Shown here piece by piece: positions 53,125 to 62,900 of a DNA stretch of 64,000 nucleotides. The notes beneath the pieces were generated by a model. That model saw nothing but the letters and a program-made list of their open reading frames with translations, was not told the DNA's origin and searched no databases. Location of the stretch: positions 372,001-436,000 of the forward strand of contig NZ_BMMB01000005.1 of assembly GCF_014645615.1 (NCBI RefSeq), given 5' to 3'. The position numbers and the translations under genes were made by a program. The stretch's first letter is position 1; every line of letters begins with the position of its first letter. This DNA is from Paenibacillus hunanensis (GTDB lineage: Bacteria > Bacillota > Bacilli > Paenibacillales > Paenibacillaceae).

Positions 53125-54880
53125 GCACCTTGCTCCCTTCCTGATATTGTAGCGGCAGCCGAATATGGATCGCGGTGCCTTCCCCCTCGGCACTCTGAAT
53201 CATAAAGCTTGCCGAATGACGGTAAATGCCCTCCAACCGCTCCCGAATATTACACAGCGCTGTGCCGCTTCCCTCGCTCGCCAGATTCGCCTCATGCCCA
53301 AGCAAGGCGAGCCGATCGGCCGCGATGCCTGTTCCATTGTCTGCTACGATGACCTCTAGCTCACCCGCATGTCGGCTTACGGAGACACGAATGGAGCCGC
53401 GCGTCTGCAAGCGACGAAACCCATGACGAATCGCATTTTCCACCAGCGGCTGGATAATAAATGGTGGCACCTGCACCTGTTCCAGCCCCGACTCGATATC
53501 CAGCTCCACCGTATATTTATCAGGAAATCGTGCTTGCTCTAGCTGAAGATATGCCTCCACATACTCCAGCTCCTTATACAGCGGAATGAGCAATTGCTGC
53601 GCCCCCTGTAGATTACTACGGAAAAAGGTGCCCAGCTCTAGCAGCAAGCGACGCGCACGCTCCGAATCCGTCCGACATAGCACAGAGATCGTATTAATCG
53701 CATTAAAAAGGAAATGCGGATGCACCTGTGCCTGTAGTGCTTTGATACGAGCAGTTTTGAGCAGCGTACTCTGCTGTTCTGCTTCGGCCAGCTCCAGCTG
53801 CGCAGAGAACAGCTTGCCGAGTCCCTCCGCCAGCTCCTCCTCCACCTTGCTCAGATGATTTGCCTGACAAAAATATAGCTTGAGCGTACCCACTGCCTCA
53901 CCATGCACAAGCAAGGGTAGCACAACCGCCGCCTCCAGCGGACAATTCCGATGCGAGCAGCGAATATCCTTAGGCAAGCGTGCGAGCATAAGCTTGTCCT
54001 GCTCTAATACGGTGCGTGTCAGCCCCGTGCTCACCTCCTGCCCTGCCACATGGTGATCTGCCGCCGCACCCACATGTGCCAGAATATGCGTCCGATTGGT
54101 GATCGAGATGGCATCCGCTTCGGTTAAACGCAGTAGAATATGCGCCGCCTCCCGGCAGGAGTCTGGATTCAAGCCCTGCCTGAAAAAGGGCAGCGTCCGA
54201 TCCGCAATATGAAAAGCCAGATGCGTCTGTGTCGCACTCTGACGCTCCTGTTCTTTTAAAATTGAACGAATAATAAGCATGAACAGCAATGTCCCAAAGC
54301 CGTTCAGCACAATCATCGGCAGACCAATCGTCTGCACAAGCATGACGGCATCCTCGTACGGCTTGGAAAAGAGCAAAATGAGCAGCATTTCCACCACCTG
54401 CATCGCCATACCAACCAGCGCAGCAAACCATGGTGGAATCACACCGCGACGACGATACCAGTTGCCCAGCAAGCCAGCAACAACTCCAGCGAGTACCGAC
54501 GATATCGCACACTCTAATGCGGTAAAACCGCCCAGCGGATAACGATGCAGCCCTGCTACCAGTCCGACACCGAGACCGACCAGCGGCCCTCCGAGCAAGC
54601 CACCGATGCTCACCCCCATAATACGCGTATTGGCAATCGCGTTATCCGCATCCACCTGATTCAGCCAGCTTTGCGAGACGACCTCGCTGAGATGAATCTC
54701 GATTCCAGTATAGTTGCTAATCACACCAAACAGACCAAATACAGCGATTAGCAGCAGAGAGCCAAAGCGTCCACGTCGGTTGTAGATGATGTGACGGAAG
54801 ATTGGGAATTGAGACAGCACAAAGGCAAGGATGATCAGAATCCCGACACGTTCGAGCATTAATGGTAGCAGGTGAATCAT
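53099..54880 (-). CDS. LytS-family sensor histidine kinase
   Basis: 593 residues. Six or so helices form the 5TM-LYT sensor (residues 1-205, with GVSIGGLLGGPLVGLGVGLVAGLHRY). A GAF domain spans about residues 225-365. The LytS-type kinase has the phospho-acceptor in HPHFLFNAINTISVL (about residue 391) and ATP-binding motifs PLVENAIRHGF and VADNGTGI. Related kinases BtsS and LytS respond to extracellular pyruvate. GGGAGG precedes the ATG at 54880. It is co-transcribed with the LytTR regulator. Confidence 0.9.
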   Translation of the reverse strand: MIHLLPLMLERVGILIILAFVLSQFPIFRHIIYNRRGRFGSLLLIAVFGLFGVISNYTGIEIHLSEVVSQSWLNQVDADNAIANTRIMGVSIGGLLGGPLVGLGVGLVAGLHRYPLGGFTALECAISSVLAGVVAGLLGNWYRRRGVIPPWFAALVGMAMQVVEMLLILLFSKPYEDAVMLVQTIGLPMIVLNGFGTLLFMLIIRSILKEQERQSATQTHLAFHIADRTLPFFRQGLNPDSCREAAHILLRLTEADAISITNRTHILAHVGAAADHHVAGQEVSTGLTRTVLEQDKLMLARLPKDIRCSHRNCPLEAAVVLPLLVHGEAVGTLKLYFCQANHLSKVEEELAEGLGKLFSAQLELAEAEQQSTLLKTARIKALQAQVHPHFLFNAINTISVLCRTDSERARRLLLELGTFFRSNLQGAQQLLIPLYKELEYVEAYLQLEQARFPDKYTVELDIESGLEQVQVPPFIIQPLVENAIRHGFRRLQTRGSIRVSVSRHAGELEVIVADNGTGIAADRLALLGHEANLASEGSGTALCNIRERLEGIYRHSASFMIQSAEGEGTAIHIRLPLQYQEGSKVHADSIYRG

Positions 54881-55016
54881 CGCTTGACCTCCCTTGTGGA
54901 GTGATGTGCTATGCGGAGTAGTTGTAATGGTATCGCCATTTTAGCATGTAAGCGTATACGGTTCTATATATTGGTTGTTACATAGGATGAAGAGGTTGCG
55001 GAAAAGATGTTGGGCG

Positions 55017-55263
55017 GTAAGAATTTTGCTTTGCAAAAATCACTTTTTCACTGAACCTCGTGTTAGAAGGGCGCTAACACTATAATAGGTAAGATATTTT
55101 GCTTTGCAAAAATCACTTTTCACTGAACCTCGTGTTAGAAGGGTGCTAACACTATAATAGGTAAGATATTTTGCTTTGCAAAAATCACTTTTCATTGAAC
55201 CTCGTGTTAGAAGGGCGCTAACACTATAAATCATTCTTTTCCCTTATTTCTTTTCCTTCGTTC
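55017..55263. repeat. R2 tandem array (three units) with an R1 right-end remnant
   Basis: Units start at 55017, 55089 and 55161 with an exact 72-bp period. Each contains the hairpin TTTTGC-TTT-GCAAAA and a second, GTGTTAG-N7-CTAACAC. After the last unit, CTTTTCCCTTATTTC...CTTCGTTC (55236-55263) is the right end of R1. It lies between the lytS start and the ykoC-like stop. The region 54881-55016 shows nothing. Confidence 0.85.
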
Positions 55264-55420
55264 ATCAATGCTCGTATCATTACAAAAATAAAAGGACATC
55301 GATTCAGCATCGATATCCTCTTATTGGTCACGAGTTATTGTTTTAACATACAGCCACTTTCGGTAGAAGCTCATAGCAAAGCAGCCTAATCATCTAAAGC
55401 TAGCTCCTATCTCTTTCGCA

Positions 55421-55455
55421 TACAACTACAACTACAACTACAACTACAACTACAA
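55421..55455. repeat. 6-bp microsatellite
   Basis: TACAAC is repeated nearly six times between the R2 array and the end of the ECF operon. It is in no gene. Confidence 0.85.
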
Positions 55456-55538
55456 AATGATTATAACGATGGATCTGATCATGCATCGTTCCACCATGAT
55501 GGGCACACTGCATCTGTGTATCTGTTAATCCTTCACAC

Positions 55539-56273
55539 CTACAGCCAGATGATTAACACTGTCGTCACACCGAGCAACGCCACTGCATACAGGGCATCAC
55601 GCCGCGCCAGCATCGGCTGCACATAATACGTGCGCTCGCGCGTACCTGTGAAGCCTCTTGCCTCCATTGCAATCGCGATGCGCTCAGACTTGCGTACGCC
55701 CTGACTGAACAGGGGGAGCGCATAGCGCAGGAATGCTTTACCGCCATGTCCCTGACGATAGCCGCGAATACGATGGGCGATCTTCATCTGTTGTAGCTCA
55801 CTTTGAAATAGAGGGATAAACCGAAACCCTGCCAGCATCCCATATGCCCATTTAGGCGACAAGCGGAGCTGATGGATCAGGCTCATCATCATGCGATTCA
55901 GGTCAGTAGTTGAGGTGAATAGCATGCCATAGGTGACAAAGCCGAGCATGCGCAAGCCGATTAACAGCCCATTGTTCAGACTCTCTGTCGTCACGCGAAA
56001 CCATGCCCATTGCCATAGTACATGCTCACCTTTACCGAATGTCGCCAGCATCCAGCAGACGAGCACGAAGAATAATGTGTAGGGCAATAAGCGGCGCAGC
56101 AGATAGCCGATTGTCCAGCCAGCCACGCTGATGCCGATCAGCACTGCAACCAGCCAGATCGCGAGCGTGAGTAGCGGGTCACGGATCGCCATGAGAACCG
56201 CCATCACCAGCACATGCACGATTAGCTTGCAGGATGGATTGAGCGTGGATAACCACGAGCCATTACTTTTCAT
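55539..56273 (-). CDS. ykoC: ECF transporter transmembrane (T) component, YkoC/CbiQ type
   Basis: 244 residues, five to six helices. The coupling motif is in FLRYALPLFSQGVRKSERIAIAMEARGF (the two A-R-G type coupling helices, with MEARGF near residue 215), and TTDLNRMMMSLIHQLRLSPKWAYGMLAGFRFIP is typical of EcfT. It links the ATPases to the YkoE-type substrate binder. The ATG overlaps the ATPase stop by 4 nt. It is the last gene of the TPP-controlled operon. Confidence 0.87.
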   Translation of the reverse strand: MKSNGSWLSTLNPSCKLIVHVLVMAVLMAIRDPLLTLAIWLVAVLIGISVAGWTIGYLLRRLLPYTLFFVLVCWMLATFGKGEHVLWQWAWFRVTTESLNNGLLIGLRMLGFVTYGMLFTSTTDLNRMMMSLIHQLRLSPKWAYGMLAGFRFIPLFQSELQQMKIAHRIRGYRQGHGGKAFLRYALPLFSQGVRKSERIAIAMEARGFTGTRERTYYVQPMLARRDALYAVALLGVTTVLIIWL

Positions 56274-58102
56274 ATCGTCTGCCGCTCCTTTCGCTCCAGA
56301 TATAGACGATAGGGTAGCGGCGCTTCAATCGCACTTCCCTGTAGCAACTGCTGGTTCAAAAACAATCCCGACGGGTCACCATCGTACGCAATCTGTCCCT
56401 GCTGGAATAACAGCACCCGATCGGCATACTGATCGACCAGCTCCATATCATGTGTGACCATCACAATCGTTGTCCCCTCCTGCTGTCGCCTGTGCAGACG
56501 ACCGATCAGCTCTGCCGCTGTACGCGCATCCTGTCCAAAGGTCGGCTCGTCCAGTAATAATAGCTCCTGATCAAATAACAGCATCGTCGCCACACTCAGG
56601 CGTCGCTTTTGACCGAGACTGAGCGAGAAGGGATGCTCATCCCGAAGACGCTCCAAGCCGAACTCACGCAGTAATTGTAGCGTTCGTTCCTCCAGCTGCT
56701 GCTCCTCCCAGCCGCGCTGCCGTCCACCAAAGGCGATCTCATCGTAGACTGTATCCGTAACGAATTGCAGCTCTGGATTTTGGAAAACAAAGCCTGCACG
56801 CGCATATAGCTCCCGATCCGACCACTTTCGCAGCTCTTTGCCATGGAAACGGATCGAGCCGGACAATGGGGGTACAAGCCGAAGTAAGCTTTTCAAAAAG
56901 GTACTTTTGCCGCTCCCATTCTCGCCGACAATCGCAATCCATTGTCCGGGTGAAATGTCTACATTGATGCCGTTCATGATTGACTTGCGTCCGTAGCCGA
57001 TGGTCAAGCGCTCGGTTTGGAGCAAAGGGTCGGCAGTAGGAGGCGAAGAAGATATTGAGGAGCTTACATCAATGCTTGCCTTGGCACCTGCTTGCGCGCT
57101 ATCGGGATCATTCATTGTAGTGCTCGTCATAGTAGCTATCGTAGTCCTATTTCCCTTATCCAGAGCCTCATCCCGTACACCCATTATCGTCATACGAGCA
57201 ACGGTAGAGGTAGATGCTCCATCGCCCATACCCGTCTCCCTAACCGAAGCCGTATGAGCACCCCACATGATATGGCGTTGTGCCAGACGCTGCTGTAGCT
57301 CCCTCGTTAACCGCACCGCCAGCGGATGAGCCGAATTGCTACGCACATCCTCCCAATGATACGGAAACAGCTTCGGCAACCAGATGCCCGCCTCGACCAT
57401 CTCCTGCCGATACTCCTTCATCACCCGAGCTGGCGAGCCATCCGCGATCAAACGCCCCTGTCCATCCAGCAAAATGACTCGATCCATCCACTCGATCCAT
57501 CCATCCAGTACATGCTCCACGATCACCATCGTATGCTGGGAAGCATTCCCAAGCTGTCGCAGTAAGGCAAATACTTCATTGCGGCTAGCAGGATCAAGCT
57601 GTGCCGTCGGCTCATCGAAAAAGAGTACCTCTGGCTCTAACGCCAGCAGACATGCCAGCGCCAATCGCTGCTTCATGCCACCAGATAGCGTCTCAATCGG
57701 CGTATCGCGCGGAATGTGCAAGCCGACCTGCTCCATCGCTCGGTCGATCAGCGGCTCCATCTGCTCACGCGGAACCGAGCGATTTTCCAGGCTAAAAGCG
57801 ATCTCTTCATCGACACGAAGCATACAAAATTGCGAATCCGGGTCCTGAAACATCACGCCACAGGCGGGCTGACGATAAACATCTCCCTCTACCTCTGCCT
57901 CTACATGCTCCGGTATAATGCCTGCCAGTACAGACAGCAATGTCGACTTCCCACTACCGCTCGGTCCCAGAATTAGCACCTTTTCCCCTTGCTGAATATG
58001 CAGATGCAGATGGTGCAGCACCGGTCGCTCCTGACTGTAAAAGCGTACTGATAGCCCGTCACAGCCGAGATATACTTGCTCACGAACCGGTTGGAAGACC
58101 AT
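56270..58102 (-). CDS. ykoD: ECF transporter fused double ATPase, YkoD type
   Basis: 610 residues holding two ABC ATPase domains. The first has Walker A GPSGSGKST (46-54), signature LSGGMKQR and Walker B VLFFDEPT. The second has Walker A GENGSGKST (near residue 400), signature LSLGQKRRLS and Walker B LLLLDEPT. Between them lies a Ser/Thr/Ala/Met-rich linker longer than in B. subtilis YkoD (about 490 residues in total). It energises uptake of a thiamine precursor. The start overlaps the end of the ykoE gene by 23 nt. Confidence 0.9.
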   Translation of the reverse strand: MVFQPVREQVYLGCDGLSVRFYSQERPVLHHLHLHIQQGEKVLILGPSGSGKSTLLSVLAGIIPEHVEAEVEGDVYRQPACGVMFQDPDSQFCMLRVDEEIAFSLENRSVPREQMEPLIDRAMEQVGLHIPRDTPIETLSGGMKQRLALACLLALEPEVLFFDEPTAQLDPASRNEVFALLRQLGNASQHTMVIVEHVLDGWIEWMDRVILLDGQGRLIADGSPARVMKEYRQEMVEAGIWLPKLFPYHWEDVRSNSAHPLAVRLTRELQQRLAQRHIMWGAHTASVRETGMGDGASTSTVARMTIMGVRDEALDKGNRTTIATMTSTTMNDPDSAQAGAKASIDVSSSISSSPPTADPLLQTERLTIGYGRKSIMNGINVDISPGQWIAIVGENGSGKSTFLKSLLRLVPPLSGSIRFHGKELRKWSDRELYARAGFVFQNPELQFVTDTVYDEIAFGGRQRGWEEQQLEERTLQLLREFGLERLRDEHPFSLSLGQKRRLSVATMLLFDQELLLLDEPTFGQDARTAAELIGRLHRRQQEGTTIVMVTHDMELVDQYADRVLLFQQGQIAYDGDPSGLFLNQQLLQGSAIEAPLPYRLYLERKERQTI

Positions 58103-58682
58103 TGCCTGTTCCTCTTCTGCGACGCGATTTCATCATTTCATATGAATTCAAAACACCTGTACGCGCCAGCGCTTCGACCACAATCTTAGCGAGTAAGCCG
58201 CCCAGCAGGATGCCGCTCACCACCTGAATGCCCAGTGTCAGCCAGAACATCGTCGGTGTGTAATAGCCCATACCATTCGCAATTACGCTATAGACCATAC
58301 TGCCCACCGCTGCCAGCGCCCCGGACAGCATTAATGTCCACACATTGAAGCGACGATAGCCAAAGATCGCAAACGCCAGCTCCGCACCCAATCCTTGAAA
58401 TACCCCGATCAACAGCGCCGACAAGCCAAAATGGCTACCTGTCAGCATCTCCACTGCCGCCGCTGCCACCTCAGCGATCAGCGCTGCACCCGGCTTGCGA
58501 ATAATATACGCCACAATCGGACTGGCAATCACCCAGATCCCAAACATAAAGCCAGCGCCCACCGGCCCCACAAGTGCCGAGATGGGAATCCATAGCGTAG
58601 ACCAGCCCAGATATACCACTCCACAGGCTACGGACAAAATAACCGCCAGTACAACCTCTTTCATATTCCATGTGCGGCTCAT
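58080..58682 (-). CDS. ykoE: ECF substrate-binding (S) component for HMP/thiamine, YkoE family
   Basis: 200 residues, about six helices. VVYLGWSTLWIPISALVGPVGAGFMFGIWVI and EMLTGSHFGLSALLIGVFQGLGAELAF are characteristic of YkoE. It binds hydroxymethylpyrimidine or thiamine and delivers it through the T component and ATPase. The start at 58682 shares ATGA with the tenA stop, with GGAGG inside the end of tenA. The in-frame ATG at 58730 would give needless overlap. Confidence 0.9.
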   Translation of the reverse strand: MSRTWNMKEVVLAVILSVACGVVYLGWSTLWIPISALVGPVGAGFMFGIWVIASPIVAYIIRKPGAALIAEVAAAAVEMLTGSHFGLSALLIGVFQGLGAELAFAIFGYRRFNVWTLMLSGALAAVGSMVYSVIANGMGYYTPTMFWLTLGIQVVSGILLGGLLAKIVVEALARTGVLNSYEMMKSRRRRGTGNGLPTGS

Positions 58683-59386
58683 ACGCGCGATACCTCCACT
58701 GTCGTCTGCTCCTGGATTGGTACCGGCCAATCCTCCAACGTGTACGCCATGTCCCAGAACATATATTCATACTGACAGCTCAAAATAAAATGACGCTTCA
58801 TCCGCTCCCGATGCTCTGGCGTTGTCCGCTCTGCAATCTCATCCAGACGCTGGCAAAAGCGCTCTGTGATCGTATCCGTACGATTACCGTAAAAGTCGAT
58901 CCACTCGTAAAATGGATGCGAGGCATCCGGCTTCACCTCACCCAGCAGACGCTTGCCAATCTCCAGATATGTCCACGGACAAGGCAGCAGCACGGCTAGA
59001 ATATCGCCCAGATCGCCTTCCTGTGCTGCGGTCAGCATATGGCGAATATAGTTGTGCGCGGATGGAGCGAGCAGATAGCCCTGCAATTGTTCATAGGGCA
59101 CCCCTGCCACCTGACAAAAGTTATGATGCGGATGAATCTCACTATGCAGCACAAAGCCAATCTGCTCATTGAACATCGCCATATCGTCACGATGCTGGCA
59201 TTTTGCAATCGCTGTACCATAAATGCGCATAAAGGCATTTAAATATTCAAAATCCTGCTTCACATAGTGCACCAGCTGCTCCGACTTCAACGTGCCTTCT
59301 GCAATCCCTTGCACAAAGGGATGATGATAGATCGCCTCAAATACCGGATCGGCTGCCTTTCTAATTTCCTGTGAAAAACTCATCAT
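58679..59386 (-). CDS. tenA: Thiaminase II / aminopyrimidine aminohydrolase TenA
   Basis: 235 residues, all-alpha. It hydrolyses base-degraded thiamine (aminopyrimidine) to HMP for salvage. The active site has Asp in VKQDFEYL (about residue 45), Tyr in the Y-L-N segment, catalytic Cys136 in LLPCPWTYLEIG and Glu in QYEYMFWDMAY. The ATG at 59386 has AAAGGAG 7 nt upstream. It is the first gene after the TPP riboswitch, but an R2 array stands between. Confidence 0.92.
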   Translation of the reverse strand: MMSFSQEIRKAADPVFEAIYHHPFVQGIAEGTLKSEQLVHYVKQDFEYLNAFMRIYGTAIAKCQHRDDMAMFNEQIGFVLHSEIHPHHNFCQVAGVPYEQLQGYLLAPSAHNYIRHMLTAAQEGDLGDILAVLLPCPWTYLEIGKRLLGEVKPDASHPFYEWIDFYGNRTDTITERFCQRLDEIAERTTPEHRERMKRHFILSCQYEYMFWDMAYTLEDWPVPIQEQTTVEVSRV

Positions 59387-59449
59387 TTCCGCTCTCCTTT
59401 TCAAGTAAAAGTAATCGGAAAGAACCACTCTGGGCTAGGGCGTAGGGGA

Positions 59450-59602
59450 TCGCTAACACGAATAAAGTAAGATATTTTGCTGCGCAAAAATCACTTCTCA
59501 TCTCACCTCGTGTTAGGAGACCACTAACACGGACAAAGTAAGATATTTTGCTGCGCAAAAATCACTTTTCATTGCACCCCGTGTTAGGAGACCGCTAACA
59601 CT
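59450..59602. repeat. R2 tandem array in the leader of the thiamine operon
   Basis: Two full units (start 59467; period 71 bp) are preceded by a partial unit that keeps only CTAACAC. Each has the hairpins TTTTGC-TGC-GCAAAA and GTGTTAG-N7-CTAACAC. It stands between the riboswitch terminator (59611-59637) and the tenA ribosome binding site (about 59395), so it must be transcribed with the operon. Confidence 0.85.
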
Positions 59603-59610
59603 AGAGACGC

Positions 59611-59637
59611 AAAAAAGCCGCCCCAAATGGAGCGGCA
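59611..59637 (-). terminator. TPP riboswitch terminator
   Basis: GCCGCTCC-ATT-TGGGGCGGC stem followed by TTTTTTG on the minus strand, just after the TPP aptamer. Confidence 0.85.
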
Positions 59638-59673
59638 GTATAAACGGCATAGATGATCCTATCCCTGCACGGT

Positions 59674-59765
59674 CTCCACTTTCCTACGCTAGTACGAACT
59701 AGATCAGGTTCCAAGGGTCCGAGGCAATCTCGTCTCAGCCAGTCGATGGCTCCCCTAGTGGTCTT
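59674..59765 (-). ncRNA. TPP (THI-box) riboswitch
   Basis: On the minus strand: AGGGGAGCC, GGCTGAGACGAGA, GGACCCTTGGAACCTGATC, then CTAGCGTAGGAAAGTGG. These are the THI-box blocks in the right order. P1 pairs CCACT with AGTGG. It turns off tenA-ykoE-ykoD-ykoC when thiamine pyrophosphate is plentiful. Confidence 0.95.
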
Positions 59766-59831
59766 TCTCGTATGAGTCCTGCGCAAGCTACTATAGCAGC
59801 AGCTTACAGCAAGGCTGTTTGATTGCCTTCT

Positions 59832-59860
59832 ACTCTACACAGCGATATTCCGTCTGTCAA
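59832..59860 (-). promoter_or_regulatory. Promoter of the thiamine operon
   Basis: A perfect -35 TTGACA (59860-59855) and -10 TAGAGT (59837-59832) have 17-bp spacing. The transcript would begin near 59825, about 60 nt before the aptamer. Confidence 0.7.
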
Positions 59861-59902
59861 GCAGAGGAGTTGTCAGGCGGTAGTCATTCCTTATACAGGC
59901 GT

Positions 59903-62900
59903 TTACTTCACGTATTGATACGTACCCTTTGGATATTTATTCCATTCATACGATAGATTGAATTGATTGGAACCATATCCAATAGCGTCTTTGCGTAAAA
60001 TCGTACCACCGTTTGGCAGCATTTGATTTTGCGAAGTCGGGTCGCCCAGCACATCCAGAACAGTGTTACCGCGCTTGAGCACAATGCCTGTCAGATTATA
60101 ATCATTTGGTGAATACATCATGAATTCGTCGTTGTAATACCATGCACTGGTGACATCCATGTAGTCATAGAATGTCGAGTTGATGATAATCTGATTCATG
60201 CCTTGCGACGTGCCATCATACAATAATGGAAGGGTAACCGTGCTGATCGTATTCGTTTGTTTCATCCATTTGTAAAAGGTGAGGCTGTAATCTTTATTTT
60301 TGCTCGAAGCCGAAGTCGTATTCATCAGCACGACCATACGTCCATCGCCACCGTCCACATATTGGGAGAAATACATATCCTTTGTTGTGACCGGATCCTG
60401 CTTGACTGCAAATACAGCAGCGCGTCCGTCCGCACCTACGACCCATTGCAGAACTGGGAGCGAAGTCAACGACAGTAGCGTATTGTTCAGCGATGTTGGG
60501 CCTGTAAATGTAGAATCGGCTGTACCCATGTACGTTGTAAAGGTGCTTTGACCTGGGAATAGATCAGACAGATCGTAATCGATCGCATTCATTCCATATT
60601 TGAGATTCACTGTAATAACTGAGGTGTTAATCAGCAGGGCATTATGCACCTTGAGTGTGTACTGCACTGTTCCACCAGCACCATCATCCGCTGTAATCGC
60701 TACATCGGTAACACCGCTGATCGTACCTGCTTTTAACGTGAGCATATTGCCATCGATCGATGCACTTGCCACATCCGTATTGCTGGACGTTAGTGTATAC
60801 GTAAGTGCGTCTCCATCCTCGTCGCTGAATAGCTGGCTCAGATCATAATTACGAGCATTGGTAACGCCCGGCGTGAGCATTTGCTCAGACATCGCAGCTA
60901 CTACGGTTGGCGCATGATTGATTTTGACAACCTGTAATGCAAACGAAGAGCTATTACGACGACCGTATTTATCATAAACGTCAAACGTAACCGTTGTATC
61001 ACCAATCTGGATCGGCGTTAGCAAAATGCTCGCATTTTTGGTCGATACAGTTGCTGTCGAATGATCATACGTATCCGCCGTCACACTGATCGAATCCGGG
61101 TCAATATTTTGCAAATATGGCATTAAGCCGAACCATACGGGCGGTTTGCGCAGATTGACGACCTGCTGTGGAATGAACGAGATCGACGCTTCCTCCAGTA
61201 TCGTAACTGGAATATCGGTAGTAATCTCCCCACCGCGTCCATCGCGTGCATAGACCTTGATCGAGGCTGTACCCGCAGCACCTGGTGTAACGCTGAGCGT
61301 GCTTGCATGAACCGAGGTCTGAGCAGCATACACATCCGACGTCACCGCTTCATAGGTAAGCACATCGTCATCTGGATCAGAGAATAGCTTCGACAGATCC
61401 ACATCGGTGGCCGAGCGTCCTGTAATCAACGTTACCGCCTGCGGCGTATTCGTAACAATCGGGCTGCGATTAGGCGCTGGCAAGACCGTAACGAGCAGCT
61501 CGGCTACCGTTTCCCCGCCACGTCCATCCTTTGCCGTAATCGCAATCTTCGTTGTTCCTTCCTTGACCGCATGAACAGACAGCTGTGTACCACTGAGTGT
61601 GGCACTGGCTGTACCTGGATCTACGGAAGCTGCCGACAGCTGCATCGGATCGCCGTCTGCATCGCTAAATGTATGACTCAGATCCACCTGTTCATCATCG
61701 CCACGTACAGTCACGGTGACGGGTAATAATGGTACTGCGACAGGCTTATGATTAGGAACAGGCAACACCTCAACCTGAAAAGTCAGCGTCGATTGTCCTT
61801 GCACTCCATCATCTGTGATCGCATCGTCCTTTGCCGTTACGGTGATCGTTGCGATACCAACCTGCAATGGATCAAGCTGTAGCGTGCCGCTATTATTCAG
61901 TGTGAGCTTGACCCGATCAGGCTGGTCAACCATAGCACTGTACGTTAATGTTCCCTGTTCTGGGTCTGTAAAATAATCCTTCAATGTCAGCGATACGCCG
62001 GGCTGTTCCATTGTCAGCTTCTGGTCTGCCGCAGGAGTGACAACTGGATTACCATTGACCGTCACTTTAAATGTCGTATTCACACGTTTACCTCTACCAT
62101 CATTGGCAGCGACGGTGATCGTAGCTGTACCTGCGGATAGCATGCTGATGGTCAGTTTTCCACTACTCACGGCTGTCTTCGCAATGAGTGACTTGGATGA
62201 GGATGCCGAATAGGTCAGTGTATCTCCATCTGGATCACTAAAATAACTGTTCAGGTCGATAATTCGATTGGCACTTTGCTCGGTCGCAACGATATCCTTG
62301 AGCGAGCTGGTCAATACCGGAGCACGGTTGCTGGAGCTGGAAGAACCGGAGCTTACTGGCCCTGTCGTCGTTCCTGGCGAACCTGTGGTCGTGGTACTGG
62401 ATAGGCCTGTCACATTGCTCGTAGCTACGCCTGTCGCTAGCGACAGATTGCTCACCTGTGTCGTGGAGCTTACGTTGACGAGTGCGGAAGGATTCGTCAC
62501 CTGTAAGGTCTGCACAGCTCCCGTTGTATTCACCGCGACCGAGCCTGATCCGCTAACCGTCAGCTGAGAGATCGAGCTATTGCCCGTTAGCTGTGTCGGT
62601 TGACTACTATTCACACTAAGATTGGTGACATTGCCCTGTAGCTGCACAGTGCTGGCACCATTATTTATATTTACAAGCGGCAGTGTAGCACCTGACTGAA
62701 TATTCGCATTGGCATTCACGTTGACGGTGGAGACGACAGAATTAGAGTCCATCACGACGTGCACATCCTGCTTGCTCACATTCACATCATTTAGCACGGC
62801 ACTATTAAAGACGACCGTATTATCGTCCCCGCCCTTCACACTCGTTGTGCCCTCAACCTGAAGGCCTTCAGAATAAAAGTCATTCTTCACACTATCCGCA

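Noticed and set aside
55017..55234. CRISPR-like array
   Set aside because: The units are contiguous 72-bp copies without unique spacers, and no cas gene is present.
55040..55234. Small repeat protein encoded by R2 on the minus strand
   Set aside because: The frame exists because the period is a multiple of three; there is no ribosome binding site and one unit is shifted. Kept only as an observation.
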